A DNA stretch of 64,000 nt from Phoenix dactylifera. Its lineage: Eukaryota; Streptophyta; Magnoliopsida; Arecales; Arecaceae. Each line of letters starts with the position of its first letter. Position 1 is the first letter of the stretch. A program made the translations under genes and the position numbers. Below are positions 11,944 to 23,792 of this stretch, in pieces. The notes beneath the pieces are model-generated. The model searched no databases and was not told the origin of the DNA. It saw only the letters and a list, made by a program, of their open reading frames with translations. The stretch is taken from the NCBI RefSeq assembly GCF_009389715.1, contig NC_052399.1:13953646-14017645 (forward strand), read 5' to 3'.

Positions 11944-12888
11944 CTTGACCGATCCCCAAAACTCAGGGATTAGAACAGCTCTTGCAAAACGAGGTCCAAG
12001 CTGAATCCTTACGGTCGATCTGATCTCGCAAGATGCCATGAAAGTAGCTCAAGACACTGAACTCGGTCTCACGCATTTTTCGCACGACCAAGAAAAAATA
12101 AGAGGTGGGGGGAGAGAGAGAGAGGGAGACAGTAATCGACTCAACTTGAGCTCGTTGAGTTCATGAGATAAACGGGGTTTAATTTCTTGCAGGTACTTAA
12201 GAAAAAAGACTACTCCATTAGATGTATATGACAAGAAGATAAAACTCTTGCCACCCTCAACATGTTGAATGTGCTAAAGAAGCTTTCGTACCTAAACAAA
12301 CTGACCCATCCATATCAGCATACCATTCTCGGCAACAAAGTATGAACACTTTGCAAGCAGTCAAATGCGAACGTTGAGAAGCTGAAATCTAAATAGTTCC
12401 CCTGTGACAACCACAGTAGGGCCAGAAATGCAGGAAGAATTTTAAAATGATAGTGATATGTTGGAGCATCCAGCTTCAAATTTCTCTAAAGATGACAGCA
12501 GCAGTGACATCATGCAAAATTAATGTGAAGGGATTCCTGCTCAACTATTGGAGGATCAAGGTTGAATAGTAACATCACAAATGTCACGACAATACTATCG
12601 TTCCTTGGTATTATGCAATCTCACATGGTATGATTTTTAGAGGAGAATTCAAATTCATGCCATTGGGGTACCGTGATGCATTTACCGGCTTGTTAAAAAT
12701 TCTCAAACAGCTTGGCAACTTATCTGTTTGATATCTCCTTTGAGAGTAGGAAGGCAAAAGAAATGTGATGGAAGATCTTCAATAAAGCTATGTAGATTTT
12801 AGAATTCTAGGATTTTTCCCAATGACAAAAAAACTTTGGATTTTAATTTATTGAATCACATCCTTGTAAATAGATTTTGGGGTGTATT
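11944..12888. other. Intergenic, nothing recognised
   Basis: Only a short GA-rich microsatellite at about 12106-12130 stands out. No gene or mobile element is supported. Confidence 0.45.
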
Positions 12889-13155
12889 TGGTTCGTGACC
12901 AAAATCAAAATCGGAATGGATTGGAGTGGGGATGGGAATTAAAATGCCCATATTCTTCAATACATTTAATTTCCAACAAGAATCGGAATGGAATTTAAAA
13001 ACTAGAAAAAAGTCAAAATTAGATTTTGAGAGATTGAAGTATTTCTATTTCTTATTAAATCGGAATGGAATTTTCTCTGACCAAAAAACTTGAATAGGAT
13101 TCACCCATTCCTATTCTTATTCTGGGGCCCAAATCCTCCCGACCAAGCATGCCCT
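12889..13155. mobile_element. Putative short MITE
   Basis: The left end GGGGTGTATTTGGTTCG and the reverse complement of the right end, AGGGCATGCTTGGTCGG, are similar. The interior carries opposite-facing AATCGGAATGG and ATTCCTATTC blocks, giving an overall hairpin. This fits a PIF/Harbinger- or hAT-type MITE. No convincing target duplication was found, so the borders are approximate. Confidence 0.5.
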
Positions 13156-14067
13156 GGTATCTGGATACTTAGGAATGAAAGACTGATAGTTCACATCCAT
13201 CTTTCCCCCTCTGTCCATACATCAACTCTCACCTATAGCAGATACCAAACCTCTAGTGTTTGCACCATGGTACCATTTGGTCTATCCGGTCATGACCTTT
13301 ATATAATATAAGTATTAAACATAGAGTATTTGAACCAGACACCTGATTACTTAACTCTGGCACCTAGAAATGCCATTCTCGCAGCACCATCTCCAATACA
13401 CCTTCAGTGCTTCCACATTGCATAACATTAACAAGGGAAAAGTGAAGCTTTAAGTTAAACACCGCACTCTAAAAGCTCATATAGAACACAAAAATGTGGG
13501 GCTTTCATTGTTTTCTCCCTAGTGGTTTTGTGTATCAACCCTCAAATAAAGCAGAAGACAAGAAAGGTGAGGATTAAACACTCTCATGTCTTCCCGCAGC
13601 TTTTGTCTGGCTGGTCAGATAGGCAACCAGACCAAATACAAATTCAATTCAATAAGTAGACATGGATTCTCTATACTGCTTCATACTATACTTCCACATG
13701 CATTTATGGAATCCACTGATCTAGAAGATGATGACAGACAATTACACAATTGTGAAAGGTTGTTTCATTGCAGAAGATTCCAACAAAAAGCAACATAACT
13801 TGAAAAAAAATTATTACAAATGTTCAGCAGATGCAAAGAACAGTGGAGATCATGCCAATTTTTCATATCCCACAACCAGCTCCCGGAATGAAATCGCACA
13901 ACATCACTTAAAAGAAGATACAGAGGAAACCTTCACAGACTCTCGTAAAGAATGAAGTTAATTCACAAACCAGTATACATGACTTGTCATCCACTGGTTT
14001 TGCACGCAAATGAAACAATTATAGAAACTTATACAGCACAAACAAAACAATTGCAAAGAAAACTCAC
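13156..14067. other. 3' flank of the U-box gene
   Basis: Downstream of the minus-strand U-box stop codon. The 3' UTR and polyadenylation site should lie in the right part, but no signal could be fixed. Short plus-strand frames at 13586-13955 show no domain. Confidence 0.4.
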
Positions 14068-17000
14068 CTAGTGTGTCTGCAACTTATTCAGATGCTCGAG
14101 CAGAGAAGTAGCCTTACGCTTGGCTCTATCTGTACCACTTCTTGCCAACTCAGTTAGCGGTATAAGAGCACCTAGCTGCACTATACATTCAAGGTTCTCA
14201 TGATTTTTCTTACAAAGAGCTAGTAATATGGCCGCCGAGTTCTCCTTATTGCGCGGCTGGCTAGTCCTTAAAAGGTCTATTAGAAGCGGGATCATGTTAG
14301 CTTTAACTACAGCCACCTTGCCCTCTTGGTGGCTCACAAGAACTGATAATATTGTCAATGCTTCATCTATCATGCAATTGCTGGAAGGATCCTTTAGCAT
14401 ATCAAGTAAAGGTGTCAGTATCCCAGCCCGCACGGCACGAACTTTGTTGCCATGATAAATGCACAAGTTGAACAAAGCTGTTGCAGCATCTTTTTTCCCC
14501 CTTAGGCTACCATTTTGGAGCAACTTGACCAATGATTCAACTGCTCCTGGTGTGCCTCCGATGGTTATCTTATTCTCATCCACAAGTGACAAGCTAAAAA
14601 TGGCTGCTGCAGCATTCTCTCTCGCCTCCATGCTTCCAGAATTAAGTATTTTGATCATTTGAGGAATGGCTCCAGCAAGCATTATTATTGCCTTGTTGTT
14701 ATCATATATCGAGAGGTTCAAGATAGATGTCACTGCATGTTCTTGGATTTTTGGGTCGTCCGCCGATAAAAGAGTAACAAGAACTTGGATAGCTCCGGCC
14801 TCTGCTATCAGAATTCTGTTATCCATGCTCCTTTTGGCCAGCGATCGGATTTCGGCGGCAGCAGACCTCTGCTCCTCCATGGAGCTACTTGAGAGACTAC
14901 GAACCAGTGCCTCGATTTTGTCTGTGTCCCCACAAATTTCATGGTAAGATCCATTGCTCTTTCTTAAACTTCCACTGGTTGATCCATGTGGTCTCTGAAT
15001 CCTGTTTTCTTCACACCACTGCATGATAAGACTTCTCAGCACATAGTTAGGGGTTAATATAAGATTTTGGAGCTTCTGCTGAGTCTTTGGGCACGTCTGG
15101 TTGCCACAGTCGATCCATCTCTGAATAGAAGACCTCTCATAAGTCTGCAAAATTTTAGCAGTAGACAGTCAGCACTAGCCCAGAAGAAACAATAGTTCAT
15201 ACAAAAGAAAATTTCTTTTGAAGCGGTTGATCATCCTGGTTAGTTTACCTGTCCAGTGGCAACGATGACAGGATCTCTCATCAATTCAAGGGATATTGGG
15301 CAACAGAAGTCCTGCGGAATCACCGGAGAATCAGGTTTCTTGATTTCATCAAAAGTCGTTATGGCATCATTGCTGGACTTGATATCATCTCCAACAGTTT
15401 TATCAGGATCAGCAAGTCTAGCTTGCTGGAGTGTTTCCAACAGAGTGGATTCTATTTGCTTGGCCTCAAGCTCAGACTTTCCATTAACTTCAGCAACTAG
15501 AACTATTATTTTCTGGAAATCAACATCAGCGCGGCCTGGGCTGTCATTCTTCCATGCTTTGCGACAGTTTGACAGCTCCAACATAACCTCTTCACCGTGC
15601 ACATGGGAGAGTGTATCATAAATTGCTGAAAAGATTTGTAGATTTGATTTATCCTTCTCTGCTGCCCTTCTCAGCTGTGCACGCACCAATTCAACCTACA
15701 ATGAAGTCATGTTAGCCTGGTACTCTGGAACAGCTTAACTTTAAGTATACCCTGCAACAAAAAAGCATACTTTTCAGTCCTTACTTGTTCTTGGACTTCA
15801 TCTGATATGTCAAAATAATCAGATGGTAAGTTTCCAAGAGCCTTCCCCAATTGCCATGCCACATACTGACACTGGACTGCAATATATTTGTTGATCATAT
15901 CCTTGAAGATGAAGCAAAAACACAGTTAGAAAATGATGCAGTATACTTACTCACAGTTAGATAAACATGATAGTGAATAAAAAAATATTACATGACAGAG
16001 GACTTTAGAATGCTTTTATAATTCAGATTAAATGTGAGGATTCTTAGTTATATTATATTGTATTATTCATAAGAAATAAAATGAAATGAATGATCGAAAC
16101 ATGACTTCCAGGTTTAAACACTTTTGTTTAGGAATTCATACCAACATGTAATATGCTGTGAAGATATGTAGAGAAAAGATCCATTTCAAATTCAAAATGA
16201 ATCGATAGAAGGTATGGTATGTTTGTGTAAATGATTAGGGATTGAACTACAATGATATAAATAAAATTATAATCATCTAAACTTTTCCCAACAATTTGGG
16301 TCGGCAGCTACAATGGTGTCCATGCATATGGCAATTAGAATAGCTAGCAGAGAATATTTTCTACAATATGGATCAACGAACAAAACCCAAAAAGGGCTCA
16401 TGGTAGAGTTTTTATGGTTTTTGACCCAGGATCAAAAAAAAAAAAGCCTCATATTTGGTTATAGTTTTCAAAGAAGAGAAACGGAAAAGTAACTTTTTCA
16501 TGGGAATGAGATATCCACACTTCATTAAAATAAAAAAAATAAAAAAAAAAATCATGTGAGACATGAAAAAGTCCATTTTCTACCAGCTAAAAATTTGGAT
16601 ATTTTTTCTCAAAAATGCCTTTAAGCTTTTAAATAGAATATGGTAAGCACTTTCCCTTTATTAAGAGTGTAAATGTATTTTACATAACTTTTCAAAAAAG
16701 TAGATGCTCAACCAAATATAAACCACTCTATAGTGTATCACCTTTTCATGATCAACAAAATATGCAAAAACCATTTTTTCAGGCATCATATACCTAGGCA
16801 TTAGCTTTCCAGAAAAAATATTTCAATGAGAAAAAATTCTTCCCACAAACAAATAAATAATAAAGGACCATATGTATGAGGCCTTTTGAGAACCGCCAAA
16901 TCAGCCTCCCTTTTACTCTGTAGCTCCCCAATGTGAGATCAAAGAGAGGAATATTGGCAAAGTGTTCAGCGGCATTAAATCAACATTTTTCTTTGTAATA

Positions 17001-17731
17001 CTAGGACCCAAGAACAGCAAATGCTCGGTGACGTTAGCCAAGTGATCAGCAGGGATAGCAGGATCCTAAATTGCACCAAAATTAAATACCAGTACCTAGT
17101 AAACCAAAATTCAATAGCACACCTAGTGTTTACCGAAATGACCCAATTGAGTCCGCATACTGACAAGAATACTGATGGCAGCACGGAATAAAATTGGTTA
17201 ACTACTCAGTCAGCCAACTCACGAATAGTAATAGCATACAGAAACAATTCAGTACTCCGTCATCTCTAATTCAAGGAAAAGTCGCAACAAATCCACCATT
17301 TTCCGTTCGATATGATAATTCAACTCGTTTTTAAATCTAACCCCAGAAACTCTCACGGAACAAACATCAAACAATTGGCAACCATGGAAACAGAGATTTA
17401 CAGTGGGGGAACCGGCCGGAGGAGGCCGGCAGGCAAGCATGAGAAACCGCTCGACCGCCTCGAAAGCCGCCGTCAGATCGGCCAATGACGAGGAAGGGGA
17501 GGTCCGGGAAGAAGAGGACGCCATGGGAGAAGAGGGCGGAGTCGGATTGGCCGCGGCTGCGGAGTCCCGGATCTCCTCGAGAAGGTGGAAGAGGATGGAG
17601 ACCTTGCGGGCGAGGCGGAGGCAGTCGGCCCGTAGGGGCCCGGCTTCGGCGAAGCCCCCTGCGGCGGATATGCGGCGGACGATGGCCAGGAGGGCGTCGG
17701 CCGAGGCTCCGAGCTCCGGCGCGGAAGCCAT
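14068..17731 (-). CDS. PUB10/11: U-box/ARM-repeat E3 ubiquitin ligase, PUB10/PUB11-like (4 exons)
   Basis: Coding exons on the minus strand are 17731-17402, 15901-15785, 15695-15249 and 15144-14068 (330, 117, 447 and 1077 bp). All junctions are GT-AG and in phase 0, giving 656 aa; Arabidopsis PUB10/11 are slightly over 600. Residues 1-270 form the U-box N-terminal domain (EIRDS, DISDEVQEQVELVRAQLRRA). The U-box is about 274-349 (PQDFCCPISLELMRDPVIVATGQ) and is split by intron 3 at TGQ|TYERSSIQRWIDCG. ARM repeats fill about 375-650 (GSMEARENAAAAIFSLSL, GKKDAATALFNLCIY). The protein should accept ubiquitin from an E2 through the U-box and bind substrate through the ARM repeats; this clade is linked to stress and hormone responses. 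An in-frame ATG at 17830 would add 33 residues, but MASAPELG fits the family start. A foldback transposon sits about 145 bp upstream of the ATG. Confidence 0.93.
16560..16860. repeat. AT-rich dispersed repeat, copy 2, in intron 1 of the U-box gene
   Basis: Ordered partner of the repeat at 7760-8045 (CCTTTAAGCTTTTAAATAG, CTTTTCATGATCAACAAAAT, CCAGAAAAAATATTTCAATG). It lies within the 1.5-kb intron 1 (15902-17401). The shared order of blocks supports common descent. Termini were not resolved. Confidence 0.5.
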
Positions 17732-17867
17732 AGCGAAGAGGAGGACGAGGAGCGTGTCACGGGCAGGACGGAGAGAGAAGCGGGCGACGTCAACGTCATC
17801 GATATTAAAGAGAGAGGGGCGGGGGCACATGGGAGGGCAAATAAAGAATGGGAAAGAATACAGTTGG

Positions 17868-18733
17868 AAGGCGAAGGGGTAGTTCTATATACACCCCCCC
17901 TATTGCTCAGGACACCCCCCAAAAACCAAAAAAAAATACCCAAACTAACCTTTAGTGTAATTACCATATTGCCCTTGAAATTTTCTCATACACCCCCCTT
18001 CCTCCTCCTCCGTTTCGTTTTGAAAAGAAAAAAAAAAACACCCCTCAAACCCCCCCTTAAACCCCTCCTCCCCCGTTCCCCCTTCTCCCTCTCGTCGCCG
18101 GCATTCTCCCGATCTCCGACCACCTCGCCGGCTTCTCCCGGAACCACCTCGCCGGCTTCTCCCGAAATTTTTTTTTCACGGTTCGTGCTCCGTTCGGCAC
18201 TGGACCGCCGAACAAAAGGCTTCTGTTCGGCTGAACAGTGCCGAACAGAAGCCTTCTGTTCGGCAACCCTCAACCGAACAGATCTGTTCGGCTGCACAGT
18301 GCCGAACAGAAGGCTTCTGTCCGGCACTGTTCAGCCGAACAGAAGCCTTTTGTTTGACGGTCCAGTGCCGAACGGAGCACGAACCGTGAAAAAAAAAATT
18401 TCGGAAGAAGCCGGCGAGGTGGTTCCGGAAGAAGCCGGCGAGGTGGTCGGAGATCGGGAGAATGCCGGCGACGAGAGGGAGAAGGGGGAACGGGGGGGTT
18501 TTGGGCGTTGGCGAGGTGTTTTGGAGGGGAAGAGCGGGGTGGGGGGGGTTTGGGGGGTGTAGAGAGCAATTTAGGTGAGGGGGTGGGGAGGGTGGGGGGT
18601 AATTTAGGAATTTTTAATTTTTTAGGGGTGTCTTTAGCAAATGGGGGGTGTAGAGAGTATTTAATTTTTTTTTAATTTTTGGGGGGTGTCCTGAGCAATA
18701 GGGGGGGTGTATATAGAACCACTCAAGGCGAAG
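17868..18733. mobile_element. Foldback Mutator-like element with 9-bp target duplication
   Basis: AAGGCGAAG stands on both sides (17868-17876 and 18725-18733) as an exact 9-bp target duplication, typical of Mutator-like elements. The 848-bp element (17877-18724) starts GGGTAGTTCTATATACACC, and the reverse complement of its other end reads GAGTGGTTCTATATACACC. The terminal inverted repeat runs about 49 bp with two mismatches. A second, inner palindrome spans about 18080-18485 and is centred on AGATCT at 18280-18285, with arms of roughly 190 bp that are nearly identical. The inner arms are GC-rich (CACCTCGCCGGCTTCTCCCG, CCGAACAGAAGCC). No transposase is encoded, so it is non-autonomous. Open frames in it are palindrome by-products. 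Confidence 0.92.
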
Positions 18734-19839
18734 CCAAAAAAGGTTCCACAACGAGGAGGAGTGGGGGCGAGAGCGGTTCGGTCCTCTCCGCGCTTTGCTT
18801 TTTTTTTTTTTTTTTTTTGTTACGAAAGCTAGTTATTGCTTTGAAGTGTGGACGAAAAGCTAGTTATTGTTTAATGACGTGTCGAAATACTTCAGGCGGC
18901 AACGGTAAGTTGCCTTGCGGGCCCTACGGTTGCCCGTACTTGGCGATTTCTGATTTGTTACAGAAGTTTGTGAATGATGATGCTGCACAGAGTTTGTTGT
19001 TTGATGCGAATTGCCGTCAATATAACTTGGTATAAGCGGCCTTATGGATTGTTTTGACATGAATTTTTTCATTAACATATAACCTTGTGGCGGTCCTGAG
19101 TTCTGATTCAACCAAATAAAAAAAATCACAAACATTTTATGTTTTCTAGAATAAAAAATTTGAATTTACGACAACTATTATTTATCTTTACAATTAAAGT
19201 CGGCCGAACTGCCTAGTTCGGCCTACACTGAGTCAACTCGACAGGGGACCAGCTCGGTTCACCTATTTTTTTTGGAACAGGCTGAAATCAGTTTCGAACC
19301 CATGGAAACCGGCTGAAACCGTTCGTGATTCATGAACCGCCCAAATTTGGTCCAAATCGGGCGATTTCGTGCGCAACCGGATCGATTGCAAATCGCCCGA
19401 ACTCGGTCCAAATTAGTCAATTACGTGTAAAATCGCACCGAGTCTGGCCGGTTCCGAATCAGCCCCCTCCCTCATCTCTTCCTTTTGCTTTAAAAGATGA
19501 TTGGGAAGGCTCGAAAAATTTCTTAGGCCTTCCCAACCTATCCAAATACTCCCCATTCCAACATATCCGAATACTTTCCCCTTTCCGACAGTAAAAAATA
19601 TGCCGATTTAGCATGACTGGAGAAGTATTCAACCCTATATTAAGGATGCTTTCTCTCTCCCTATATGTTTTCTCTCTATTTTTTGATGCCAAAAAATATC
19701 TTGAAGTTTGCAAATTAAGAGAAGATCATGCCAAAATTTTTGATTTTGGCTTGATTTTATGATATATTGTAGATCTATGGATTATCTATATGATGATATA
19801 ATTTTTTTTAATTTTTATATTATATATAATTTTTTAAAA
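18734..19839. other. Intergenic between foldback element and hAT copy 1
   Basis: Contains a T-tract at about 18800-18818 and GC-rich runs of the AACCGG/CGATTTCG type at 19190-19460. No gene is supported. The GC-rich part could be the missing 5' terminus of the adjacent hAT copy, but this could not be shown. Confidence 0.4.
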
Positions 19840-21510
19840 TTAAAAATATATTTTTGAATTAATAATAATAATAATAATAATAAAAGTAAAAAAATATCAA
19901 ATCAGAAACATATTTAGGATATACAAACTCTCCAACTAAATTTAGTGTCAATTTATTCAAATTTTGATGCAATCATGCACTTAGTAGCCTACACCTAAAT
20001 TTAAAAAAAGATAAATAAGTAGCCTTTGATGCATACCCACGGGCCTAGAAAAATATATGTAGCATCCTGGTTCTACATAGATTTTAGCTCAAATTAATTT
20101 TTTTAAAAATATATATAACTTATTTTTAAATTTAAAAAATAAATTAAAACTATATAATTAATATAAAAATTATGAACATTGGTAGTACATAATAGATATT
20201 TCGAAAGTATTTTCTGAAGTAAAAAATATTTTTTTGAATTTATGGTATTTAAATATATTTTAAAGAAGGATAGGAAGAAGAATATGTGGCGAGTTATTGG
20301 ATCCTGGTTTCACTTTAGCTCTTCCCAGCGAATGTGGCAAACAATATGTATTATAGGCCTGTCATTTCCTTCATATAGGTTGTCGATCCTGTGTAGATTC
20401 TCTAGGAGCGAAGGATATCTATGGTGAGCTCATTGACAATAATAAGGAGAAGCTCGAGAGATGCTTAGACAAGGCCACTATGCTACCTAGTCGACTCAGT
20501 CGAGAGGGTGACATCCATTCTCCCAACATAGCCAAACAGATAAGAGCACGAAGGATAAGTAGACAGCTACTTGGCACACTAAAAAAGGAAAAAAAAAGCA
20601 CATGCAAGCCCCATGGAGAGTGCGGAGGAGAAGTCAATTCACTCAGATTCAGAAACGAGGAGCGATAGTGATGACAGTTCTGGTGGTTATGAATATGCTG
20701 GCCAGAAAGAGAGTGAAGGACATGTGACTACCATTTATGAGACAATCATAGGGTGGTCTTCGATTCACCAGTAAGTCCGAGTTTATACATACTACACAGG
20801 ATAGGAACTACGTTGTATGATCTGTTAGAGTCAACGAGAATACGATTGTATATAGAAGGCGGGCTCCTCATGATCATTTAGAAGGATACGATGCAGCTGC
20901 AGATGACTTCGCACATGGAGTAGGATCTATAAACGTATCAGATTTTGAGTTGTATACTGAATCCTCTTATCCACAGCCATGGACAATCTATGACCCATAC
21001 TGTTACAGATATAAATATAATGTGTTTAAGACATCGTCTTTCAATAGTTACTATCCTACGCAGCTTGGAGCATCAAGTTGGATGTTGCTATCGGCATATT
21101 CAGATAGGCCCCTCTACAACCGTATTATCAGCGAGATGGCATTTCACGAGAGATCCGAAAGTGCTTATAACCCAGAGCATGTTACTAATTATAGGATGAA
21201 CATACCAGACTACAACGCCGCTTGGTTATAGAAGTGGGCTACTATATCTTCTGAATCTGGATATCTATCGGAGGCATCGCCACTCGACGAGATTTTAAAT
21301 ATCGACATGTGTGTTGTACTTTAAATATAATTGCTTGTATTATTTTATATTTTTTACCTCACCGGTTGATTTTAGGATATTTCATGTTGCTTCTTGTAGG
21401 ATGCAACATTTTATTAATTATTTTTTATTTTATATTATTTTAGAACAACCAGAGTATCATTTAGGTTAAATTAAGATTATTAAAATTTTAAAAAAAATCA
21501 AATTATACTT
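19840..21510 (+). mobile_element. hAT transposon copy 1, internally deleted, decayed
   Basis: The whole stretch is collinear with the reverse complement of 60240-64000, but with pieces missing. The 5' non-coding part (19840-20240) matches the end of the window. 20250-20480 matches about 62800-62580. Then the homology jumps to about 61270 and runs on to the 3' flank. The DUF659 region and the hAT dimerisation segment are therefore absent. The surviving frame at 20941-21231 encodes a Tyr/Ser-rich tail (YTESSYPQPWTIYDPY) that ends at a stop. Homology stops near 21510. No clear terminal repeat or target duplication was found. Confidence 0.82.
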
Positions 21511-22245
21511 TGGCCTTCGTGGTTGGAGGACTTTGGCCAGTACGGCTGGGAGAACTATTGGGTGGGCCGCGTCCTTGGAGGAGGCTATCTGTATGTTTTG
21601 TTCGTGCCCACAAAACAAAGCGAGTAAAAAGAAAGCAATGATTTGAGAGAGAGAGCTCGCGACAGCTGTCTGGGTGGGGCGAGCAGCGGCGTGCTCGTTG
21701 CCAGGAATCGCGGGGAATTAGCGGGCTAAAGGTTTGTACTTTGTCGTAACAATTTTAGAAGGAATTTGTGATATCGTATACAAAAATATAAATTTTGAAT
21801 ATTATAAATTTTTTTTTAAAGAAATGGGAGTGGACCTATATATAATATCTGGTTTACATTTATAGAGAGCGGATATGCACAAACTAAGAATTGAAACTAT
21901 AACACCTAGTTGCTAAGCAAAGAGGCACGATTAAAGGATACACCCCACTTTGCATTTTCGTTATTAATACCTTTTCTTTCCTATTTTTATTTTTCATATA
22001 AGAAAATATTTTATATTTTTGAATTGTTATACTGGTCAAAAAACAGTGAGAAAATTATAGGAACATCTCTCTATTTAACCAATTTGCACTGACACCTTCT
22101 TGGATTTATTTTTTTTTAATTAGATTCTTTGAGTTATAATTCTTGACTCAATGTGATCCTGCAACTCATCTCCGTTGATAGAGTGATTTTACTTGCCTAT
22201 CACATTAGAGTTTAAATTTATTTTAGGTCTAACATACCCTTGGTA
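21511..22245. other. Intergenic, nothing recognised
   Basis: AT-rich with a short GC-rich patch at 21540-21730. No gene or element could be supported. Confidence 0.45.
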
Positions 22246-23465
22246 TTAGTCTCCCTTCAAGCTTTCCTTCTTTCTGCCTGTAGTACTCTCCTTCCTCTCA
22301 GACCTGGATGTTATCAGATCTTGGCACTCCAGTTGCCAGATATCCGACACCAGCTCACTACCGTATCTAGCATTTGGTGGCCGTTGTTGAAAATTATTTA
22401 TGAGCCAGATCTCGAGCCTAATTTTTTTTTTAGTTAGATTAATTTCGAGCTTGTTTTTTTAAAAAAAAAATAATATTTTTTGTGCTCAAACCCAACCCAT
22501 GACCAGCTCTGCTTACGAACTTGGTCGTTGGCACCTTTTGCTTTAGTTAATGAGGTAACACCTGGCCTTTTTATCACGTGGATGGCGGGTGCCTCCAAAA
22601 CCATCTAGTCCCCCCACTCCAGTCTTCTTCCATGCGGCAATGGCCTCCATGCCTGCATTCCCCACCCCCACGCCTTGCCACCTCCTCCCTCTACTCTCCT
22701 TCCTCTCAAACTTGGATGCTGCTAGATCTCAGCAGTCCATCAACCAGACATCCGATGCTGACATTCTCGACCGTTGTATCTAAGTTCAGGTGGCCGCTGT
22801 TGGAACCTCTCTTTGTTGGACTTGTAAGGATATGTGCAGAGCTTAAACGAGTTTAGTCCCATATCGATTATTTGCCAGATAAATCTTGGATACCTATACC
22901 AAATCAAAAATTCAAATAATATCTTTCGGCTAGCTTTTTTGGATGAGGTCTTGGGTTGTTGCAAATGGTATCAGAGCGGACTCAGCTCATAATCTATATG
23001 AATTGGAGAACACTGCAGCACGGATTTATTGGGCCGACCACGATCCGATCATGGTGCTTGTGATTAGATTTGATTTGATTTAAACTCAGCCTAGTGAGGA
23101 CGTTAGAGCTTAAATGGGAGGAGTATGTGAGAACCCGTGCAGACATGTGTTTAATCTCATATCAGTTATTCGTTGGATAGATCTTAAGTAATTATACAAA
23201 ATTAAAGAATCAAAATAATATCTTCCAGCTAGTCATTTTAGATGAGATACCACCAACGCCCCTTGCTTTGATTATTGAGGTAACACCCACCCATTTTCCC
23301 CATACCCTCCTCTCTATTACGTAGACGATGCATGACTCCGAAGCCATCATTTACTTGCTCCCCTCCTCTCTCTACCAGCATGTGGATGGCGCGTGCCTCC
23401 AAAGCCAGCTCATCCCTCCCCTTGGCGATGGCATCCAAGCCGGCCTTCCCCATTCCCACTCCTTC
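22246..23465. repeat. Tandem duplication A-B-A'-B' interrupted by a TRIM
   Basis: Block A (about 22246-22390; TACTCTCCTTCCTCTCA, CTGGATG, CAGATCT, CCGTATCTA, GTGGCCG.TGTTG) recurs as A' at about 22684-22806. Block B (about 22518-22680; GAGGTAACACC, GTGGATGGCG.GTGCCTCCAAA, CATGCCTGCATTCCCC) recurs as B' at about 23252-23465. The TRIM at 22823-23249 lies between A' and B'. The simplest history is duplication of an A-B unit followed by TRIM insertion in the second copy. Open frames here are incidental. Confidence 0.7.
22823..23249 (+). mobile_element. TRIM copy 3, plus strand
   Basis: The first LTR (22823-22963) is followed at once by an intact primer site, TGGTATCAGAGC (22966-22977), matching the 3' end of initiator tRNA-Met. 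The internal region keeps the family blocks (CACTGCAGCACGGAT, GTGCTTGTGATTAGATTTG). The second LTR begins TGTGAGAACCC at 23126 and is truncated near 23249, so no target duplication remains. Same family as 263-700 and 38263-39003. Confidence 0.85.
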
Positions 23466-23787
23466 ATTCCCCCGGCCTGTTACTCTCTTTAACAAATGCG
23501 TGAGCGTCACAATAGCTGGTTTTTTGATGAAAGGCATTACAATAGTTGTTATTTAACTTCTCTCCCTTGTGCTTAAATCTTATCCTTCTTTCTGACCCTT
23601 TTGTTTGGATTTGGATTAAGAGGTTTCGGGAAGAAAGGATAAATTCCCTTTGATTAATTTATCTTCTTTTCTCTCATGCCCAAAGTTCCCTTCTTGTATT
23701 TGCCTTTCTCCTATCCAAAGGATCCAAATAAGACAAGGCAGTGATGGCGAACCTTCATAGCTTGACTTTTCTCATGTGATTCTTTGG
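23466..23787. other. Left flank of the LTR retrotransposon
   Basis: Ordinary AT-rich sequence. It should continue at 28638, since the retrotransposon split a single site. Confidence 0.5.
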
Positions 23788-23792
23788 CAGGG

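Noticed and set aside
17732..17830. Upstream in-frame ATG at 17830 as the U-box start
   Set aside because: It would add 33 residues not typical of the family; MASAPELG at 17731 aligns with the usual N terminus. It cannot be fully excluded without transcript data.
17864..18569. Frames of 70-230 codons in the foldback element
   Set aside because: The same words appear on both strands because the DNA is palindromic; there is no protein family match.
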